From NCBI GenBank assembly GCA_034770075.1, contig CM068387.1:80229971-80293970 (forward strand): DNA of 64,000 bases, given 5' to 3'. The notes below the pieces were generated by a model. That model did no database searches and was not told where the DNA came from. It worked only from the letters and a program-made list of their open reading frames with translations. Within the stretch, counting starts at the first letter, position 1. Each line of letters opens with the position of its first letter. Position numbers and translations under genes: made by a program. Below, piece by piece: positions 58,975 to 64,000 of the stretch. The DNA comes from Aralia elata. Lineage: Eukaryota; Streptophyta; Magnoliopsida; Apiales; Araliaceae.

Positions 58975-59588
58975 CCCAAGAAGAAGCATGCAGAAACTAA
59001 TGAATTCACACAAAGCAGTCGAGGTAGAACACATGAAGATGGTGAGATGAATTGAATGGAATTGTTTTCAGCCTTTGTTGGGATTTTGTATAAAAAGAGG
59101 GGAATGGGTAGAATTCCTTTTTCGTGTATAGATTATAGGCTTGTGGGAACCAGAGTTAGCCATAGTTTCACGTATCATTTACCCGTTATTTTTTTTTTTT
59201 TTTTGCTAAATTTCATTTACCGTTTTCTTTTTTACCGTTTTATTTACCTTCTCCCTTTTTATGTTAGCAGGAGTACCTGCATGCTTTGGGTTGTGTAAAG
59301 TATGATAAAACAACCAAACATGGTCATACGTGCCTACAATTTAGTGCATGGCATTAATTTTATTTTTCACCTAGAGGTTTTTCAATTAAATGACTTCCAT
59401 TGATGTCAAGTCCTCATGTATAATGGCATCAACCTTCATAAACAGGTATATTTACGTACATTGTAAGCTAGTGATCAAATGGCCTTTGTGGCTTTGAATT
59501 AAGCAATTGAGTTTCAGCCAAAGGATCAATACAATAAGTAAAACATCTATTGAAAAAGACGTGATGAAATTCTCATTTCTCAAATGGA

Positions 59589-59620
<32 letters not shown>

Positions 59621-60036
59621 TTGGGGGGGGGGGGGGGGCGGGGTGGTGGGCGGGGTGGGGGGTGTTGAAATTTAGTTCTTCAACAACAAAAATATGTAGT
59701 CCAGTTACAGAACCCCTTTGCCCATTTATAATTTTGATTATTTCCATTGAAAACTGCAATAACACAAACATGACTCAGCAACTAAAAGTAGTCGATCAAT
59801 TTAACTGTGTGGCTCCCCTCATATTGCAAAAGTCTGATCGATACTGATCCCACGCCATCGATTTTATATTAAGATGGAGCCTTGTAGGAATCCATGACTT
59901 GAGTATAACATATCATTGCCCCGCGCATGACGTATTTGTTACCAGCCTGACTCAGCAACATTATAAATGACTAGTGGGGCAAAAAGGCAACAATAAACAA
60001 CTAGTTATCATCAAATACAGACTCATCCACCTCCTC
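58975..60036. other. Convergent intergenic region with a G-run
   Basis: 3' UTRs of GATL (+) and AP5M (-). It contains a T-rich/G-rich tract at 59588-59663 (listed separately). No gene supported. Confidence 0.55.
59623..59663 (+). repeat. G-run and G-rich tract
   Basis: Sixteen G in a row, then GGGG/GGG/GGGG/GGGGGG groups separated by one to three bases, preceded by a T-run. It could form a G-quadruplex; the exact length of the run may be a sequencing artefact. Confidence 0.85.
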
Positions 60037-63000
60037 CTAAACCTTTGGTCTGACAGCAACTGGGCATTTGCCTAACGTATTCCACAAAATATAATCCCCA
60101 GAAACAACCTGTTGCATCCAAACATAACAAAGAAAAAATAAAAAAATTTCCACCAATATATACTTTAACAACTATTAGGGTTGGCAGAATCAGGAGGAGA
60201 TTGCATTATAATTTTTACTCTAGCCTGCATGAGTTACCAGCTATGTTATGTACCTTGGCATATGCTTATGTAGAATATGTTAGTGGCAGGGTTGACATCT
60301 ACTACTATCATTTAAATTGTCTATATTTCTCAACTATCACTCAAGAGCAAGGTGTATTTAACGTTGGATAATGAGTGCACTTTCTCCTCACCAGCACAAA
60401 TTACGTTCTTTATTGAGGTTAGTTATGTACTTCGTTGTCAACAAACTTTATGAGCTGCAAACAACTAACTAAAGGAGTGTTCTAATATAGTTATGAATCT
60501 AAAGCTTTTAAAGAAGTGAGAGTGGTTAAGGGAAGCTATCTCACTATCTATTTCTTTCCACAAAATGAGATAACTAAAGACCTGGGACTAGAAACAAAAG
60601 CAGTTATTATCGATTTTAAATGTATCCAAATGATTATTCCCTTGCAAACATACTATGCATTTTTTTTTTAAAATGATCATCCGTAAGCATATGCATATGA
60701 AGCTAAGACGCTAAAGCCGTCACAATACAAATGCAACAATCCAAAAATTTAATGTGACACACACTTTAAACTAATTAACAATTTGTTCATTGTTTTCAAA
60801 GGAGAGCTCCATTTCTTATTAGTAGCACTGTCAACTTAAAGGCTGACTTTGTGTGTGTTATATACAAAATGTTGTGTGTAATATATCAAGGGAAAAGGGG
60901 ATATGTGGCATGCCACAACCAAGCTTGGCTATAGATCAGGCCCAAAACTACATAGTATTTAGCAATAAAATAGAGAAATATCTGAAATGCCATTAATGAA
61001 AATAATAAAAAGACAAAGAAGTCATTAAAGATTAATGAATGACTGTATCTATAGACTATAGCCAAGCTTGGCTATTGGCACGCCATAGCTTCCCATTCCC
61101 CAAAAACATACTGCAAACAAATATAGGTTTAAATACATAAGCAGGGTAACCAAACATGTACGGTAATTAACCTAAAGCAAAACTTACCGATACAGAAGTC
61201 TACTTACTATTTAAGTACCAAGTAAAACCCCAAAGCAAAACTTACCAATACAGAAGTCTACTTAATATTTAAGTACCAAGTAAAACCCCAAACATATGCA
61301 TGCTAAAGTCAGTTTTCTAAATAATTTAATTCCAATGTTGGTTTTCCTTCTTCTTTTTCCATGAAGAATTTAAGGGTTTAGTTGCATGTAACAAGTTACT
61401 TATTGAGAAAAGAGGAAGAAAAGCCAAGTTAACTACGAAGGATATGGAGTATAGTATGAACATCAAGAGGCATTTCCAATAGTTTTTCTGTTTACTGGTT
61501 TAATAAAAGCTTGTAACATAAAAAAGCACCAGTAACAACTTTTAAGCTGAAGACAGATTACCTGAGTTGAAAACTCCACAGGTGCTTTGACAGGTGGAAA
61601 GATGTTTATCTGCATACAACAATACTTGTAAGAAAGTTCGAAACTATAATAACTTAAGAAGTTTGATATAGACCAGAAAGAGTTACTTCTGGGAGCTTTA
61701 ACATATTTACATGATTTGGTCAAGATTATAAAACCCAGGTTACGAGACATAAGACTGAATCAAGAAAGATAGTTACTTCTGGGAGCTTTAACATGTTTAC
61801 ATGATTCAGTCAAGATTATGAAACCCAGGTCATGAGATTTATAAGACTGAATCAGGAAACAAAACACGGGCCAATTAGCAAAAAGTATAGCAAGGATGTA
61901 AGCATTTTCGATACTATGGATAAGGTAATTTTTATGCTTATCAATATTGTCCTCAGCGGTAGTGGAGGCTTCATCAATAAAACAGAAGGCCTGGACAATG
62001 CAAACAACACATGTAAATAAACTTAAGACGACCACCCTGTCATAGTGCATGTGTTGGGGGAAAGAGTCCGACATCAAAAAGTACTAAAAGAAAGGTGGAC
62101 TAATATATATGAATGGGCCCAAGAGGCTTAAGCTTTTGGGCCAAGTTGGGTTCCAGATATATGTGTTAGGTCTTCTGAGCGCAGGCAGCATGGGGCTCCC
62201 AGCTCTCCCCTAACAAACCTTCCTTAAATATCTAGGAGTTTCTCCTTCAAATTTTAATAACTGAAAAAAACCTTTTTTCAACTTCTACAGATTTTGATTT
62301 TGAATTTAATCTGAGTCCCGAAAAAATTATAATCTGTGAAAATAGGACGTTCAAGTTTCTATTGCAGTTGCATACATGTTGTATAGCAGAGAGAAGGGTA
62401 GTCAGAAACATATTCAAACACTTTAATTTAACCTTCTTACATAGTATGAGACTGGTTGAACCTCAGCAGGAATAAGGGGTTTGTGAACTTACAGATTTTG
62501 GATCAATAGACATTCCTGATAAGGATGCTCCCACCATCTTGAACGATACCTGTAATAATTAGTTCCAAGTGATTTTTTCTTTCTTTGATATAAGTGATTA
62601 CTTCGATGTATCAAAACAAACTAAACTATGTGTTGGGGAGAAGCGGAATCCAATACAAAAAAAGGCCTTTTATACACCTATTGAATTCAACTTGACCCAA
62701 AAGCTTAAGCTCTTGGGCCCAAACTTGCATATCAAGCCTTCAAGTTCACACCTTCTTATTGATATAGGACTGGTATCGACTATATGTGACTCAAAGAGCG
62801 GGGTGATAATAGAGAAAGTACATACTTTAGCATAATTGTACGCCTGCCAGCAAAATGGCTCCTCTAAATCAACGCTTTGGAGATCCTTGTTCATTTTTTC
62901 CATCACAAAATCCTCCACATTTACCATGTTATTTGTTGACTCCGTCTCAACATCACTATCTTCATCAGCTACACTTACAAGGCCTGACCCAGAGGAAGCC

Positions 63001-64000
63001 AGTCTTTGAATTTGCCAAGGAGCAAACCTAACAGTTCCAGGGAAAGTTGCTTCAATACTCTTCCCTGAAACACCTCGACCACTTGCTATAATTTTCCATT
63101 CAACAGAGCGCTCAGTATTCGTAACTGTTCCAATGGAAGGTGTCCCGTCAAAATGCACCACCTTCCTCCTCGGAAAAGGCATGGTCACCGTGCAGACCTC
63201 CATTGTAAGAGGAGCTTTGTAACCTTCCATCAGGTGTAATTTAAATAAGAATGCACCTTCATTTTCTGATACCATAGACAGCTGGTAAAATCCCTTTACT
63301 GGAGGTCCTAGGCCACAAAATGCCTGATAACGCATTAGTGTAAAATTACCTAATGGCGGTGAAAACATTACAGCCTGCTTATCCCCACCTTGTTCTGCAA
63401 CTTGAGCACAAGGATGGAATGACAATACCTCAACTCGAGAAGTGTCCAACCCCGTCAAAGGAAACAAAACATCAGGCAGACCTTCTAATTCTGCTCGACA
63501 GTTCACTAAACCTGAAATAGATAAGCTATCTGGAATCTCATCCCGATCATACATGGCAGCATTAACCATCTCTTGTATTGTGAAAAGTATTCTCTGCTTT
63601 CCTTTGTATAGAAATGGTTTCCAGGCTGGTTGCTTGCGGTCTGCAGGAGGCAAATCTGATGACGAGAATCCATTGTTCTTAATAGCAGAAATGTTGGAGT
63701 AGTTGAGGTCTAAGGGTGTACCTATAATACAGAGACAATGAAGCAGGTAAGGACTAATCTAGACCCTGCATTAATCCACAAACCAAATGCATAAACAAAC
63801 TAAAATGGATGAGAAATACCACAATAAAAATTACCAACCAAAGGGCATTGCGATAGTAATAAAAGTTCGAAGTGCATCTTTATCCAGGAACAATGAACCA
63901 ATCTTTGGACCATCTGATGCTACTGCTCCACTTACAGAAGTACTGGAAGTGGTGGATGCTGCAACTGGTGCCGCTACAGGTTTTGCTCTTGCTGAAATAC
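60037..64000 (-). CDS. AP5M: AP-5 complex subunit mu (AP5M), 3' part, runs off the right edge
   Basis: Minus-strand exons seen: from 64000 (partial) to 63839, 63721-62826, 62549-62493, 61609-61562, 60108-60037 with stop. GT...AG sites and phases agree. The visible protein runs from SARAKPVAAPVAAS through DKDALRTFITIAMPFG, TPLDLNYSNISAI, KQPAWKPFLYKGKQRILFTI, AMYDRDEIPDSLS, AELEGLPDVLFPL, GNFTLMRYQAFCGLGPPVKG, FKLHLMEGYKAPLTMEVC, TMPFPRRKVVHFDGTPS, FPGTVRFAPWQ, EEPFCWQAYNYAKVSFKMVG to SGDYILWNTLGKCP. This is the mu-homology domain of plant AP-5 mu (Arabidopsis At2g20790 type), a medium chain of an endosomal adaptor complex. The N-terminal half lies outside the window. An acidic, Ser-rich insert (DEDSDVETES) sits in the domain, as in the Arabidopsis protein. 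Confidence 0.93.
60902..61088. mobile_element. MITE-like element, about 187 bp, in the last AP5M intron
   Basis: TATGTGGCATGCCACAACC then AAGCTTGGCTATAG on the left, and CTATAGCCAAGCTTGGCTAT then TGGCACGCCATAGC on the right, are inverted copies. CCAAGCTTGG is itself palindromic. Confidence 0.75.
61173..61292 (+). repeat. 59-bp tandem duplication in an AP5M intron
   Basis: AAGCAAAACTTACCGATACA...AAGTAAAACCCCA is followed immediately by a second copy starting AAGCAAAACTTACCAATACA, with two or three differences. Confidence 0.9.
61680..61860 (+). repeat. About 88-bp tandem duplication in an AP5M intron
   Basis: GTTACTTCTGGGAGCTTTAA...AAGACTGAATCA occurs twice in a row with a few substitutions (second copy from about 61771). 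Confidence 0.9.
62052..62215 (+). mobile_element. Solo-LTR/TRIM-like repeat (164 bp) in an AP5M intron
   Basis: It begins TGTTGGGGGAAAGAGTCCGA, ends CTCCCCTAACA and contains GGCTTAAGCTTTTGGGCC, a core common to TRIM terminal repeats. A diverged relative starts TGTTGGGGAGAAGCGGAATC at 62631, with AAGCTTAAGCTCTTGGGCCC at 62700. No matching target duplication was found. Confidence 0.55.

Noticed and set aside
62052..62215. Possible Cassandra element with a 5S rRNA-like promoter
   Set aside because: No 5S box A/C sequence was recognised. It is only TRIM-like.
62569..62835. 88-codon plus-strand frame
   Set aside because: It overlaps an AP5M intron and the end of an AP5M exon on the other strand, and its sequence is partly a TRIM-like repeat.

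Overview
The window is nuclear DNA of a flowering plant, most likely a eudicot. It is AT-rich, its genes have many introns, and it contains long LTR retrotransposons, CACTA elements, MITEs and long (TA)n tracts. Species cannot be fixed from the sequence. All protein names come from recognising family sequence by eye; no search was run.

Positions 1-17,900 are a transposon graveyard with no intact host gene. A 7-kb minus-strand LTR element (289-7287, LTRs of about 300 bp) carries a gag-like ORF. Behind it, in the same orientation, sits a chimera of two host-gene fragments: the start of a dynamin-related GTPase (DRP4 type) joined to the EF-hands of a centrin/caltractin. The element was itself invaded by a TRIM (2200-2481) and by a copia remnant whose LTR was then split by a CACTA element (2842-6766, 3-bp target duplication GTA). 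That CACTA carries two more host fragments: the N-terminus of COG5 and an exon of a PAP/OAS1-like nucleotidyltransferase. Next come two LINE 3' tails (7.5-8.5 kb), two related 2.4-kb or longer Ty3/gypsy (Tekay/Del-like) LTRs placed head to head around a pol remnant (about 9.9-15.4 kb), and a decayed CACTA TNP2 transposase (15.4-17.0 kb).

Positions 17,900-64,000 are genic and hold six recognisable genes: a FAR1/FHY3-family protein of the FRS7/FRS12 type (+, CDS 21398-23719, with a truncated downstream copy at 25650-26021); an MO25/CAB39-like scaffold protein (-, 11 exons, 27070-32440); the F-box/LRR protein FBL4 (+, 8 exons, 33417-44719); an S-adenosylmethionine decarboxylase of the BUD2/SAMDC4 type (+, single exon, 54522-55556); a GATL-type GT8 glycosyltransferase (+, single exon, 57901-58974); and the 3' part of AP-5 mu (AP5M, -, running off the right edge). 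The exon models of MO25, FBL4 and AP5M were assembled by hand; junctions stay in frame and give family-typical lengths (345 and 604 aa for the two complete ones). Introns and the 9.6-kb gap 44.7-54.4 kb hold many MITEs, foldbacks, tandem duplications and microsatellites.

The genes do not form a pathway; they are ordinary plant housekeeping and regulatory genes. The most unusual content is gene-fragment capture on the left: one retrotransposon and one DNA transposon, nested together, jointly hold pieces of four host genes.
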